A stretch of 15,178 nt of DNA. Origin: CAZEBW01 sp964510205. GTDB taxonomy: Bacteria; Chloroflexota; Anaerolineae; VGOG01. The translations under genes and the position numbers were made by a program. The stretch is from NCBI GenBank assembly GCA_964510205.1, contig CAZEBW010000083.1:1-15178 (forward strand). The letters run 5' to 3'. Under the pieces are notes generated by a model, which ran no database searches, was not told the DNA's origin, and saw only the letters and a list, made by a program, of their open reading frames with translations. Positions 5,833 to 13,867 of this stretch are shown in pieces. Numbering within the stretch: the first letter of the stretch is position 1; the number at the start of each line of letters is the position of its first letter.

Positions 5833-7004
5833 AAATTAGTCATGCTGGATGCTCCTACCTTCTTTGCCTCCAGAAGCTCCTGGTATAAGTTCGAGATTCT
5901 CTCTATCATCAGATCAGCACTAAAGCTTGATACAACTTTACGGCGAGCGTTCTTACCCAATTGCTTTGCTGTATCCGGATCTTGCAAGAGAGACACTATC
6001 TTCTCAGCCAGGAGATGGGGACACTGAGGTGGCGCCAGCAACCCTGTTTCTCCATCAACTACTAGCTCGGGAACACCGTTGACTTTGGTTGCCACTACAG
6101 GCAATCCTACAATCATGGCCTCTGTGAGGGCGCGGCCAAGGCCTTCCCACCATGAGGAGAGGACGAAAATATCAAACGTTTGGAGGATTTGGGGTACGTC
6201 TTGACGATAGCCAAGGATCTTGATTCGCGAGTCTCGTCCTATGAGCTTTTCAACCTTTTGACGTAAAGGGCCATCGCCAACCATCAGGAATTGGACTTGT
6301 GGTACTTGCTGTAGAACCTCAAAGGCAGCCCTTATAAAATCCTGCGGTGCTTTCTGCTCTGATAGGCGGCCAACCGTTCCCACAACAGGAAAAAGCGGAT
6401 CCAATCCGAACTCCAATCTCTTCTCTGCAACATCTACGCTCACCTCGAATTGCGATAAATCAATGCCACTGTAAATAGTAGTTATCTTATCTGCTGGGGC
6501 TATCTTTAACTCTATTGCCTCCTCTTTAAGCAGTTCAGAAACGGTAATAAGTTGATCTGTGCACCCGGCCGCAAGCTTTTCCAAGAAAATGTATACCCAC
6601 CTTCTCAAGGGACTCATGTAGGGGTGAAAGGGGAAGCCATGTATCGTATGGAGAATGACAGGCGTGTGGGCTAGCCATGCTGCAACTCGCCCTATGAAAC
6701 CCGCTTTTGAGCTATGAGTGTGGACAATATCGTACCCTTGGAGCTTGATCAGGCTTACAGTCTCAAATAGAGCCTGCAAATCCGAAGCTGGTTGGATATC
6801 ACGTCTGCCTTGTCGCAGATGATTAATGAAGTAGACTTCGTCCGCATACTGGTATGCTCGTTCCAACCATCTTCCGCTAGATCCACTGGCTAAATGGACA
6901 TCGTACTCTCTCCTATTAAGCCTCTCCGCCGTTAGCAAGGTATTATCTTGGGCTCCTCCGATGTCCAGGTGAGTGATAAGGTGAAGGACTCGTGCTCTCG
7001 TCAT
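5829..7004 (-). CDS. GT4 family glycosyltransferase
   Basis: A 391-residue cytoplasmic or membrane-associated retaining glycosyltransferase of the GT-B fold, adding one sugar to the lipid-linked repeat unit. The N-terminal domain begins with LHLITHLDIGGAQDNTL (8-24), which carries the glycine-rich acceptor-side loop, and includes VHTHSSKAGFIGRVAAWLA (94-112). The C-terminal nucleotide-sugar domain starts near VVGTVGRLSEQKAPQDFIRA (207-226). It carries the GT4 E-x7-E signature in WEGLGRALTEAM (E287, E295), followed by GLPVVATKVNGVPELVVDG. Length and order are normal for the family. A GAGG site about 12 bases upstream supports the ATG at 7004. It lies 43 bases after the sulfotransferase gene and overlaps the following Wzy_C gene by four bases. 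Donor and acceptor sugars are unknown. Confidence 0.93.
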   Translation of the reverse strand: MTRARVLHLITHLDIGGAQDNTLLTAERLNRREYDVHLASGSSGRWLERAYQYADEVYFINHLRQGRRDIQPASDLQALFETVSLIKLQGYDIVHTHSSKAGFIGRVAAWLAHTPVILHTIHGFPFHPYMSPLRRWVYIFLEKLAAGCTDQLITVSELLKEEAIELKIAPADKITTIYSGIDLSQFEVSVDVAEKRLEFGLDPLFPVVGTVGRLSEQKAPQDFIRAAFEVLQQVPQVQFLMVGDGPLRQKVEKLIGRDSRIKILGYRQDVPQILQTFDIFVLSSWWEGLGRALTEAMIVGLPVVATKVNGVPELVVDGETGLLAPPQCPHLLAEKIVSLLQDPDTAKQLGKNARRKVVSSFSADLMIERISNLYQELLEAKKVGASSMTNL

Positions 7005-7047
7005 AGGTTCTTCTTCCTCAATAAGTAACTTTCTTGCCCGTGAAAAG

Positions 7048-7872
7048 TTACCGTCCTCGCCATTTAGTTAACGATCGATTAAGCAGATTTTCTACATAGG
7101 CTATATCTGGCTCAAATTCCTGAATCAAGGCTTCTCGGGTCTCAGTCGCCAATGTTGGCAGGGAATCTGAAGCTCCTGTGTAAACGCGCCTCAAGCCAAT
7201 TTTCTTTGCAAATTGTAGGAGGCCATATAGGCGCTTGTCCCGCAACCACTCGGAGCCTAGCGTGGCGAGCTTGGCCAAAACAGGAAAACGTGGAAGAGAG
7301 GCTGTGTATACACGCTCCTTAGCCACTGCAGGCAGAGGCACATAAGGAATTTCTAGAAAGCTATATACCTGCTCTAACACCTGCTCAGGAGATGAGGAGA
7401 TATCTTGCAACAGAATGATCAAAACGCGCTCGCGCCCAAACGCCTCTATCCATCTGCTTATGTGCTTGCGATAATGGCTGGAGTCGATAATACGAGGCAT
7501 TTCCGTCACTGCCTCTTGGAAAGTGCAATCTAATCGCCCTCTCCGCGTATGGTGCAAATACAAGGAAAAACTGCGATCGACAGGGTCTCTTAGATTGATG
7601 ATAATGCGAGCGTGTGGATTGTGCCCTTGGAGTCTTGGGGCCGTTTCCGTTACATCGAAATAGCTGGGGCCTATCTCGGCACAGATCTGATCGCCTGAGC
7701 AATGCTGGAAGTGGGTCCAATACCAGAGCCACCCCTTCTCAAAGCGCCGATCAAGGAAAAAGGTCTCTTTCACTGTTTGGGGGAAACAGAGCCTAGGATG
7801 CTCTTGTAGGGAACGATAGAGCCAGGTCGTACCTGCTTTCTGTGGACCGACACCGACGACTTCTAGCCGCAT
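7048..7872 (-). CDS. PAPS-dependent sulfotransferase, probably acting on polysaccharide
   Basis: A 274-residue sulfotransferase of the type that moves sulfate from PAPS to a sugar hydroxyl or amine. The 5'-phosphosulfate loop is GVGPQKAGTTWLYRSL (7-22). The 3'-phosphate site is INLRDPVDRSFSLYLHHTRR (92-111), with R95 and S102 or S104 as likely contacts. KETFF (36-39) and CAEIGPSYF (64-72) resemble the heparan-sulfate N-/O-sulfotransferase type, where a Glu acts as base. There is no signal peptide or membrane helix, so it probably acts in the cytosol on lipid-linked or nucleotide-bound sugar. It lies 13 bases after the sulfatase-like gene and 43 bases before the GT4 gene, inside the sugar operon. 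This is the main reason to predict a sulfated polymer. The ribosome site is weak. A lipid or other small acceptor is possible. Confidence 0.88.
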   Translation of the reverse strand: MRLEVVGVGPQKAGTTWLYRSLQEHPRLCFPQTVKETFFLDRRFEKGWLWYWTHFQHCSGDQICAEIGPSYFDVTETAPRLQGHNPHARIIINLRDPVDRSFSLYLHHTRRGRLDCTFQEAVTEMPRIIDSSHYRKHISRWIEAFGRERVLIILLQDISSSPEQVLEQVYSFLEIPYVPLPAVAKERVYTASLPRFPVLAKLATLGSEWLRDKRLYGLLQFAKKIGLRRVYTGASDSLPTLATETREALIQEFEPDIAYVENLLNRSLTKWRGR

Positions 7873-7885
7873 ATTATTTGCCTGC

Positions 7886-9226
7886 TCACTCTATATACCC
7901 CAATGCTTTAAGTCGCTCTTCGACCTCCTTACTCTCAGAGATGTCGGGTATCTTGATGCTTGCAGAACGTTCTGCAATTTGAGACAATCGCTGTTTTAGA
8001 ACATCCTCGAACTCACCTGCGATCTCTGGATAGTCGTCTATGACGTTCTGTTGCTCCATTGGGTCTTCAGCAAGATGGTAGAGTTCCTGGGTTTGCTCCT
8101 CTCCATCAAAGATAAACTTCCATTCCTCAGTGCGAATTCCGATACGCAGCTTGTCGGAGCCTTTGACTTCCTTTTCAATGACAATATAATCAAAAAGACT
8201 CGATCCGTCATCGCCTGTCTGCGCCAAAGGTACGAGGCTTTTCCCTTCTATCTGTCGTTGGATTGAGTTCCCTACAGATATTCTATTAACATCCAGGATT
8301 GTGGGCAACACGTCCAGTAGACGAACAGGTTGTGCTATGCAAGTGCCAGGCTCGACTGGGAAGCTAACGGGGAACTTGATCATAAGAGGAACGTGAATAA
8401 GTTCTTCGTAGGGTTTATTCTTGTGACCAAAGAGGCCATGTTCTCCGAACTCATCTCCATGATCCGCTGTGATAACGACAAGCATCTCATCCCATAAGCC
8501 CAAATCCCTGAACTCTGTTACCAGGCCGCCCAACTGCCGGTCCAAATAGCTTATCTCTGCTTGGTAGTTTGTCTTTAGTTCCTCCTTCTCTTCCGAAGCG
8601 AGTTGCCCCGGATTCTTCATTGCTTTCTGATAAAGCATCTCCGCTCGTAGCTTGTCTAGATAGGGATTACGCCGATGTGATAGATAAGGCCCATGCACAT
8701 CCATGTATTGCATCCAAAAGAACCAGGGCCTATTGGCATTTCTTATCCGTCGCAGTGTTATTTGGTTTAACCTTTCCGCTGGAAGATATGGTCGAGTTTG
8801 TAACAAGCGGAAAAACTTGTTGGCAAGCGGCAAGAGACCTTCTGGTAAAGCATCCACTATTTGAGGCACAACCCAGGGCAGAAAGCTCTCATCGTAGAAA
8901 TCAAAGCCCTTGTCGAAGTTACGCAATCGGGATAGATTTGGATTCGAATGAATAGCAGCGGTATGATAACCATTGGCTTTAAGAATCTCCGCTATCGTGG
9001 TTCGGGACTCATGGAGGTACCAATGACCACCATAATCCAGTGGCCAGGTGCCCGTCAACATAGAAGCCATAGAAGGTGCCGAACTAATCCCCTGAGCGAA
9101 CGCCCGGTCGAAGTTCACCGCTTCGCCCCTCAACTCGTTGAAACGCGGCATCAGGTCAGAAGCTATGAAATCGGCTCGCAGTGAGTCAATGACAACCAAA
9201 AGAACATTTGGCTTCATTTCGTCCAT
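7886..9226 (-). CDS. sulfatase-like alkaline-phosphatase-superfamily hydrolase
   Basis: A 446-residue enzyme of the sulfatase fold (Sulfatase, alkaline-phosphatase superfamily). Metal-site residues are clear: D14 in LLVVIDSLRAD, D255-H256 in ITADHGDEFGEHG and H268-K269 in GHKNKPYEE, with H178 in MDVHGPY. The nucleophile region reads GISSAPSMASMLTGTWP. S49 lies where sulfatases carry the Cys or Ser that becomes formylglycine, but the Arg of the C/S-x-P-x-R signature is Met53. True sulfatase activity is therefore doubtful; a phosphatase, phosphodiesterase or phosphotransferase with a Ser nucleophile is as likely. There is no signal peptide or membrane helix, unlike most polysaccharide sulfatases. 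The C-terminus ends in KEVEERLKALGYIE, matching the tail of the enzyme at 11669-13276. AAGGAG lies 11 bases upstream of the ATG. It is packed between the second Wzy_C gene (zero gap) and the sulfotransferase gene. Confidence 0.87.
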   Translation of the reverse strand: MDEMKPNVLLVVIDSLRADFIASDLMPRFNELRGEAVNFDRAFAQGISSAPSMASMLTGTWPLDYGGHWYLHESRTTIAEILKANGYHTAAIHSNPNLSRLRNFDKGFDFYDESFLPWVVPQIVDALPEGLLPLANKFFRLLQTRPYLPAERLNQITLRRIRNANRPWFFWMQYMDVHGPYLSHRRNPYLDKLRAEMLYQKAMKNPGQLASEEKEELKTNYQAEISYLDRQLGGLVTEFRDLGLWDEMLVVITADHGDEFGEHGLFGHKNKPYEELIHVPLMIKFPVSFPVEPGTCIAQPVRLLDVLPTILDVNRISVGNSIQRQIEGKSLVPLAQTGDDGSSLFDYIVIEKEVKGSDKLRIGIRTEEWKFIFDGEEQTQELYHLAEDPMEQQNVIDDYPEIAGEFEDVLKQRLSQIAERSASIKIPDISESKEVEERLKALGYIE

Positions 9227-10717
9227 TTAGGCTACATCTCCTTGGTGTTCGGGGTTTGTATCAACAGGATATGCTGGGTTAATGCCGGAAGCGACCTTTT
9301 TACGCGCAATTGCACCAATAGCAACGAGCTGTGCCATTGCCATCCACAAATGTCGGTGACGCAAACCGAAATGGGTCAAGCCATAGATCAGGCTTAGCAG
9401 AATCGCCAAAGCCAATGCGCCCCCTATGTGTCGTAGGTAGGGATTGCGAACTCGGAGGATCACGAATACGGCCTCACGGCCGATAAGGAATAGTACCACT
9501 AACAATGTTGTGATCCCTAATATGCCCTCCTCTGCCCAAACACCTAGATATGTATTATGCATTTCCCATGGTCGGGCATCGGGGAAAACGGTCAGAAAGT
9601 AGTTATGGAGATCTCCTACCCCAATACCAGTCAAAGGATGTTCATGCAATGCCTGCTGCCATACGAGGATCATGACATAGCGAGGTGGGCTCAGCACTGC
9701 CAGGAGTTTCATTGCGCCTGATGGATCCCTATATTCGCCGATTTTGCCCATGTAGGTCTCGAATTTCTGCTCAGCCCTGGATGGCTCTTCCTCGAGTGTC
9801 AAACTTATCAATGATAACGCCCGTTGGGACTTCTGTGGCCCTTTGCCTCCCGACACAGTGAGCGACACTGATAAGATGACAACAGCGACTAGGCTGCAGA
9901 CCAACAAGAAACGCAGGTTGAAGCCTTTCCAAACCAGGAAGACAAACCCTCCGGCCACAAGCAGTACGATGGCAGCGCGTGAACCGGTTGCTAGCATCAC
10001 CGGAAGGGCGGCCAAAGTAAGAATCAGCGCGCCTAATCGCATGTGTAGCGGCTGCTCACGATCTACTACGTATGACAAAACCAGAGGGAAGGGCATGATA
10101 AGGAATGATGGTAACTGGTTAGTAGCACGTAGGGTAGAAGTGACGCGCAAGCTGCGGGAAACGAATAGCCCTTCAATGCCCGTAGTTTGTTGCCAAATAC
10201 CGACCCACCCCAAAACGACCACCAGAAGCATGGACAGGACCCACATCCTTTCAATGATCCGGAGTTGACCCTCTGTTCGGATAAGCTGGGTGACAACGGC
10301 AAACAGGCCGAACAAGTAGACATAGATGCCCAACTCTAGCAGGCTGAGCCTCATGGATCGGGTATTCAGAAGCGACAAGGTGCAGCTCAGTAGAAAGAAC
10401 ACAATGGGTATGTAGAAAGCATTGAAGTTGTGCAGTTTCTGGCGTGTGACCACGAGGCGGAAGAACCAAGCCATCGCCGTAATCAGTACAATAGGCTCGA
10501 TGATGGTCAACTGTTTAGCAACCACCGGTAAATCCACTGTTTGCAGGACAGGCAACAATAGGGTAGCCAAATACACACCACGGACTGGCTTCTTGAGAAT
10601 CCAAATTAGAATCATCCCGCCGACGGCGGCAATCACCGGTAGCAGTAGAGGGAGCCAAATGTTCATCATGTTAATCAAAATACTAGATATCTTACCCTGT
10701 CCAGCGTGGGTAACCAC
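9227..10717 (-). CDS. second Wzy_C/O-antigen-ligase family membrane protein
   Basis: A 496-residue polytopic membrane protein with hydrophobic helices along most of its length (for example 19-42, 70-90, 100-118, 126-145, 157-176, 225-245, 248-264, 268-290). ATGSRAAIVLL (243-253, R247) and GIGVGDLHNYF (364-374), followed by MHNTYLGVWAEEGILG (386-401, H387), mark the periplasmic loop and its conserved histidine. This is the family that includes O-antigen ligases and Wzy-type polymerases. It has no extra domain, and its loops are unlike those of the Wzy_C protein at 3778-5832, so the two are not recent duplicates. The GTG start at 10717 overlaps the end of the GT2 gene by 26 bases; Met17 or Met18 (10669/10666) are alternatives but lack a ribosome site. 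One of the two Wzy_C proteins may polymerise and the other ligate. Confidence 0.9.
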   Translation of the reverse strand: MVTHAGQGKISSILINMMNIWLPLLLPVIAAVGGMILIWILKKPVRGVYLATLLLPVLQTVDLPVVAKQLTIIEPIVLITAMAWFFRLVVTRQKLHNFNAFYIPIVFFLLSCTLSLLNTRSMRLSLLELGIYVYLFGLFAVVTQLIRTEGQLRIIERMWVLSMLLVVVLGWVGIWQQTTGIEGLFVSRSLRVTSTLRATNQLPSFLIMPFPLVLSYVVDREQPLHMRLGALILTLAALPVMLATGSRAAIVLLVAGGFVFLVWKGFNLRFLLVCSLVAVVILSVSLTVSGGKGPQKSQRALSLISLTLEEEPSRAEQKFETYMGKIGEYRDPSGAMKLLAVLSPPRYVMILVWQQALHEHPLTGIGVGDLHNYFLTVFPDARPWEMHNTYLGVWAEEGILGITTLLVVLFLIGREAVFVILRVRNPYLRHIGGALALAILLSLIYGLTHFGLRHRHLWMAMAQLVAIGAIARKKVASGINPAYPVDTNPEHQGDVA

Positions 10718-11642
10718 GTAATTTGCCTAATTCTGTGAACAGCCGAGGCGACAGATTGGCTAACTTGACGACGGCATTCTGCCAATAGCAGCGCGAAGGT
10801 ATGGCTGCCGCTTGGCGTACCAGCGCCCGTCCACGAGGCCATTCCCCTTGGACAAAGGCACGGAAGGCATCCTTTAACACCCACCACTGTTTGACTTCGA
10901 AGAAATCGGTCGGTGACAGTGGGCTATCTACGTTCAAGAGCGAATTCCACTTGCATATAATGTCACGGTGGGCCTTAACGACCTTGTCCAGATCCTTGCG
11001 TAGGCTGCCTGGCCGCTCATAGAAAACGTAGAGGGGTTCATTGAGGTTAAACAAACGCTTGTCAGCGGCAGCCATACGCAACCACAAGTCGTGATCCTCA
11101 ACAGCAAGCAAGGAAGAATCAAAGCCGCCCATTTCGTCGAAATCTGAGCGCCTTACCACTACAGAGGAGCCACAAATGCGATTCCCTCGGATGAGTTGCT
11201 TGAATGACACTTCCACCAATCGCCCGTCGGCACGTGGACTAGGTTGGCGGCTGAGGACGTTCCAATGCTCATCAACCTTGACCCTAACGCGATGCGTGCC
11301 CAGCAGGTCCACGCGGTTATCTTGGAGGAAGATGTGCATCTGGCGTTCGATCTTGTTTGTCACCCATTCATCATCGGCGTCGAGAAAAGCAATATACTCG
11401 CCTAGAGCGTGACCTACTCCAACGTTGCGTGTTCTGGCCAATCCCTTGTTCTCCTGATGAAAGTAGCGCACCCCAGCGTATGCTGTTGCTACTGCTTCAG
11501 TGCTATCAGTGGACCCGTCGTTGACAACGATGCTCTCGATGTTCGGGTACGTCTGGTTCAGCACCGAGTCAATAGCTCGACCAAGAGTGTCCTCGGCGTT
11601 GAAAGCGGGTATGATGGCACTTACAAGCGGCCAGTCTGTCAT
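10692..11642 (-). CDS. GT2 family glycosyltransferase
   Basis: A 316-residue inverting glycosyltransferase of the GT-A fold. The nucleotide-binding start is PLVSAIIPAFNAEDTLGRAI (5-24), followed by SIVVNDGSTDSTE (37-49). The metal-binding DxD is in AFLDADDEW (D88, D90). An ED.DLW acceptor/base motif lies at 182-187, before a C-terminal helical tail of about 110 residues without obvious membrane helices. I choose the ATG at 11642 because GGAG lies seven bases upstream; an in-frame TTG at 11672 would add ten residues and overlap the preceding gene by four bases, but is less likely. It lies 26 bases after the phosphodiesterase-like gene and overlaps the next gene, so it is in the same operon. 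The sugar donor is unknown. Confidence 0.93.
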   Translation of the reverse strand: MTDWPLVSAIIPAFNAEDTLGRAIDSVLNQTYPNIESIVVNDGSTDSTEAVATAYAGVRYFHQENKGLARTRNVGVGHALGEYIAFLDADDEWVTNKIERQMHIFLQDNRVDLLGTHRVRVKVDEHWNVLSRQPSPRADGRLVEVSFKQLIRGNRICGSSVVVRRSDFDEMGGFDSSLLAVEDHDLWLRMAAADKRLFNLNEPLYVFYERPGSLRKDLDKVVKAHRDIICKWNSLLNVDSPLSPTDFFEVKQWWVLKDAFRAFVQGEWPRGRALVRQAAAIPSRCYWQNAVVKLANLSPRLFTELGKLRGYPRWTG

Positions 11643-11668
11643 AATCGTCTCCTTAACCCAATGGATTG

Positions 11669-13276
11669 TCAATTCAAGTATCCTAGATTCCGTAGCCGAT
11701 CCTCGACCTTGCGCTGCTCGTTCCTTGAGTAACTAGCTGCACCAATGGCCTCTCCCCTAGATGCCACTTCCTGGTATATCACTTCACGATCGCCCGTCAC
11801 ATCTGGCCGGAAGATATTACGTAGCACCATGCCGTCCGTATCTTTAGGCACTGGCACATCCAGAGCATAAAGCACGGTTGGGGCGATGTCCACAATACTC
11901 GCTCGTGGTAGTTGCACATCTGAGGCGATAGTGTCCCCCCAAAACAGCACTATCCCGTCTATGTGGTGCGTACCTACGCCGTAGTCGCGATTAGGACGAA
12001 CATCAGTGAATAGCTCATCGGAGAGGCGAGGCAACATGGTATAGCCTGGCTTCAGCTTGACAACGAGATCGGGAACGGTCGGGCCACTGGTCTTGTACAG
12101 AGCTTCCGCCGGCCGAATCCACTCAATCAACGGCTCACTTGTTTGCGGATCGTGAAGTGAACAGAGATCCCCAATCAGTTTCTCAGCCAGGGCCATGCCT
12201 TGACTAGGCTGCCCGTTGGGGAAATACAGGAGCGCATATTGGGTCGCCGCCCCCCCCGTGGCATAGACTTGTGTTTGATCCCAGTCCACGGCCAAGGAGG
12301 CCTCCAGATCCAGGAATTTGACCTTAGCCCCCCGATCTAAGAGTCGATTACGTAAGTTCAATTTGTCTAGCTTGCGGATCGCGCGAAAGGTCATGCCAGC
12401 CAGTTGGCCCGTTAGGCTCTTGCGTTGCGGCACAAGATAACCCTGCTTCAGCAACCAATTGTTCAACAACACGTTGCGTTGGCGACGCTGGAAGCCGTGG
12501 TCGGACATGATAATCCCAATCGGCGCGTTGGCAGTATCGCTCACCTGATCGATTGCCTCATCCAGTGCAGCGTAGAACTCTGCGGCAATCATGTACTTCT
12601 CCGAGGTAAACAGTGGATGCTGAGGATCCAGATAAGGCCACATAGGGTGCTGGAATGCATCAACAGCTTGGAAATGCACCATGAACAGGTTCCAGTCGTA
12701 ATGTTCCAACAACCAGAGAGCGATTTTGGTCCGAAACCGTACGATCTCTATCAGGGTATCTGTGAACTGCCGCACGTCCTTAGTCAGGTGCCAGACATCC
12801 TGGCCCTTCATAAACTGGTACCTACCGAAGCGAGCCCTCAGCTCATCACCCAGTTCAGGTGGGTAAGTGAACTGGACCTGGTCATCGGGCGTTAGCATGC
12901 CAGTTATCATAGCGCCGTTGATGCGGCGCGGCGGATAGGTCATGGGCACATTTATGATGCTGACCTGTCGGCTGGCATCGCTAGCTAAGTCCCAGAGTGT
13001 CCGCCGTCTTAGCGCATTCCCATTGGCTAAGCAAAGCTGGTGAGTGCTTTTGTCGAAATTGACAAAGCCAAATACGCCATGCTTATCCGGTTGAACACCG
13101 GTTTGGAAGGAACTCCAAGCGGTCGGAGTAATAGGCGGTACAGTGGATGTGAGTACTGTAGAGACCCCCTTATTCTTGAGGGACTTCAAAGTGGGCATAA
13201 CACCAAGTGCGATCAATCGATCCAAGATATCCCACGTTCCTCCGTCTAATCCGATGATCAGCACTTTTTGTGACAC
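11669..13276 (-). CDS. type I phosphodiesterase/nucleotide pyrophosphatase-like enzyme (alkaline-phosphatase superfamily)
   Basis: A 535-residue two-metal phosphohydrolase-fold protein (Phosphodiest family). All expected ligands are seen: D11 in IIGLDGGTWDIL, a Thr nucleophile in PPITPTAWSSFQTG (T50), D206 and H210 in HFQAVDAFQHPMW, D259-H260 in MSDHGFQ and H437 in GTHHIDG. The PDKHGVFGF motif (63-71) is typical of the 'GLDGGTW' subgroup, which often sits in glycan clusters and has no settled substrate. There is no signal peptide. It ends RKVEDRLRNLGYLN, like the sulfatase-like neighbour. A GTG at 13282 is possible, but AGGAGG is best placed for the GTG at 13276 (five-base spacing). It is probably the first gene of the packed operon, as 590 gene-free bases precede it. 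It could cleave, or transfer, a phospho-group on the polymer or its carrier lipid. Confidence 0.87.
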   Translation of the reverse strand: MSQKVLIIGLDGGTWDILDRLIALGVMPTLKSLKNKGVSTVLTSTVPPITPTAWSSFQTGVQPDKHGVFGFVNFDKSTHQLCLANGNALRRRTLWDLASDASRQVSIINVPMTYPPRRINGAMITGMLTPDDQVQFTYPPELGDELRARFGRYQFMKGQDVWHLTKDVRQFTDTLIEIVRFRTKIALWLLEHYDWNLFMVHFQAVDAFQHPMWPYLDPQHPLFTSEKYMIAAEFYAALDEAIDQVSDTANAPIGIIMSDHGFQRRQRNVLLNNWLLKQGYLVPQRKSLTGQLAGMTFRAIRKLDKLNLRNRLLDRGAKVKFLDLEASLAVDWDQTQVYATGGAATQYALLYFPNGQPSQGMALAEKLIGDLCSLHDPQTSEPLIEWIRPAEALYKTSGPTVPDLVVKLKPGYTMLPRLSDELFTDVRPNRDYGVGTHHIDGIVLFWGDTIASDVQLPRASIVDIAPTVLYALDVPVPKDTDGMVLRNIFRPDVTGDREVIYQEVASRGEAIGAASYSRNEQRKVEDRLRNLGYLN

Positions 13277-13867
13277 TTCCACCTCCTTTGTAAGAGACAG
13301 CCTAGCGCTCGGCTATGCCCCATCCCCTCACCTTGTTTTTTGGGTAGTGGCTAAGATTGACTGATGGCTTCACCCAGTCCAGATCAACGAGAATCCCAAT
13401 AGAGCACAGCCCCCGCTTTTGGGGTGAAAACCGACGTGGTTAGGGAGCAGAAACCTGCTTCGATCCAGTTTTGGGCTGTTCTGTGTGTGTTGTGTCCCGC
13501 CACCAACATGGGTTGTGTTGAACGCCATTTGGCCATCAGTCAAAATCCATCACTACCGTTTTTTATGTACCCGAGTAACTATCTCGATAATGCCACACTC
13601 GACAGACGTTCTACTGGAACCGCCATGAATCTCGGCAATAGCAGGCCAGTCTCCCATGCCCGGCATCCAGCGGCGTCGGAGCACCCTCTACTGAAGATCA
13701 CACGAAGTCTTCCAGTTCTTGACACTCGTTTGCTGGTAGGGGACGCACGGACTGGTTCATGGTCAACTCCCCCGCATTGGATCGCATTGAAGAGATCATA
13801 CCCGATTCGTCAGTGCCGGAAGGAGTTTGTGCTACCCACTTAGTTCTGTAACCTTACAGAACTTCGC
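13277..13867. other. gene-free stretch, 591 bases
   Basis: This lies between the methyltransferase stop and the start of the packed operon. Apart from the AAAGGAGGT ribosome site at its low end (about 13284-13291, minus strand), I see no recognisable gene on either strand. A plus-strand frame at 13424-13843 (139 codons) has no ribosome site and no familiar motif. The operon promoter should lie here, but no box pair is convincing. Several short minus-strand frames broken by stops could be a decayed gene. Confidence 0.5.

Noticed and set aside
7886..9226. Classical secreted polysaccharide sulfatase
   Set aside because: There is no signal peptide, and the C/S-x-P-x-R signature lacks its Arg, so only 'sulfatase-like' is supported.
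13424..13843. 139-codon plus-strand frame in the gene-free stretch
   Set aside because: No recognisable family, no ribosome site, opposite strand to all other genes and irregular composition.
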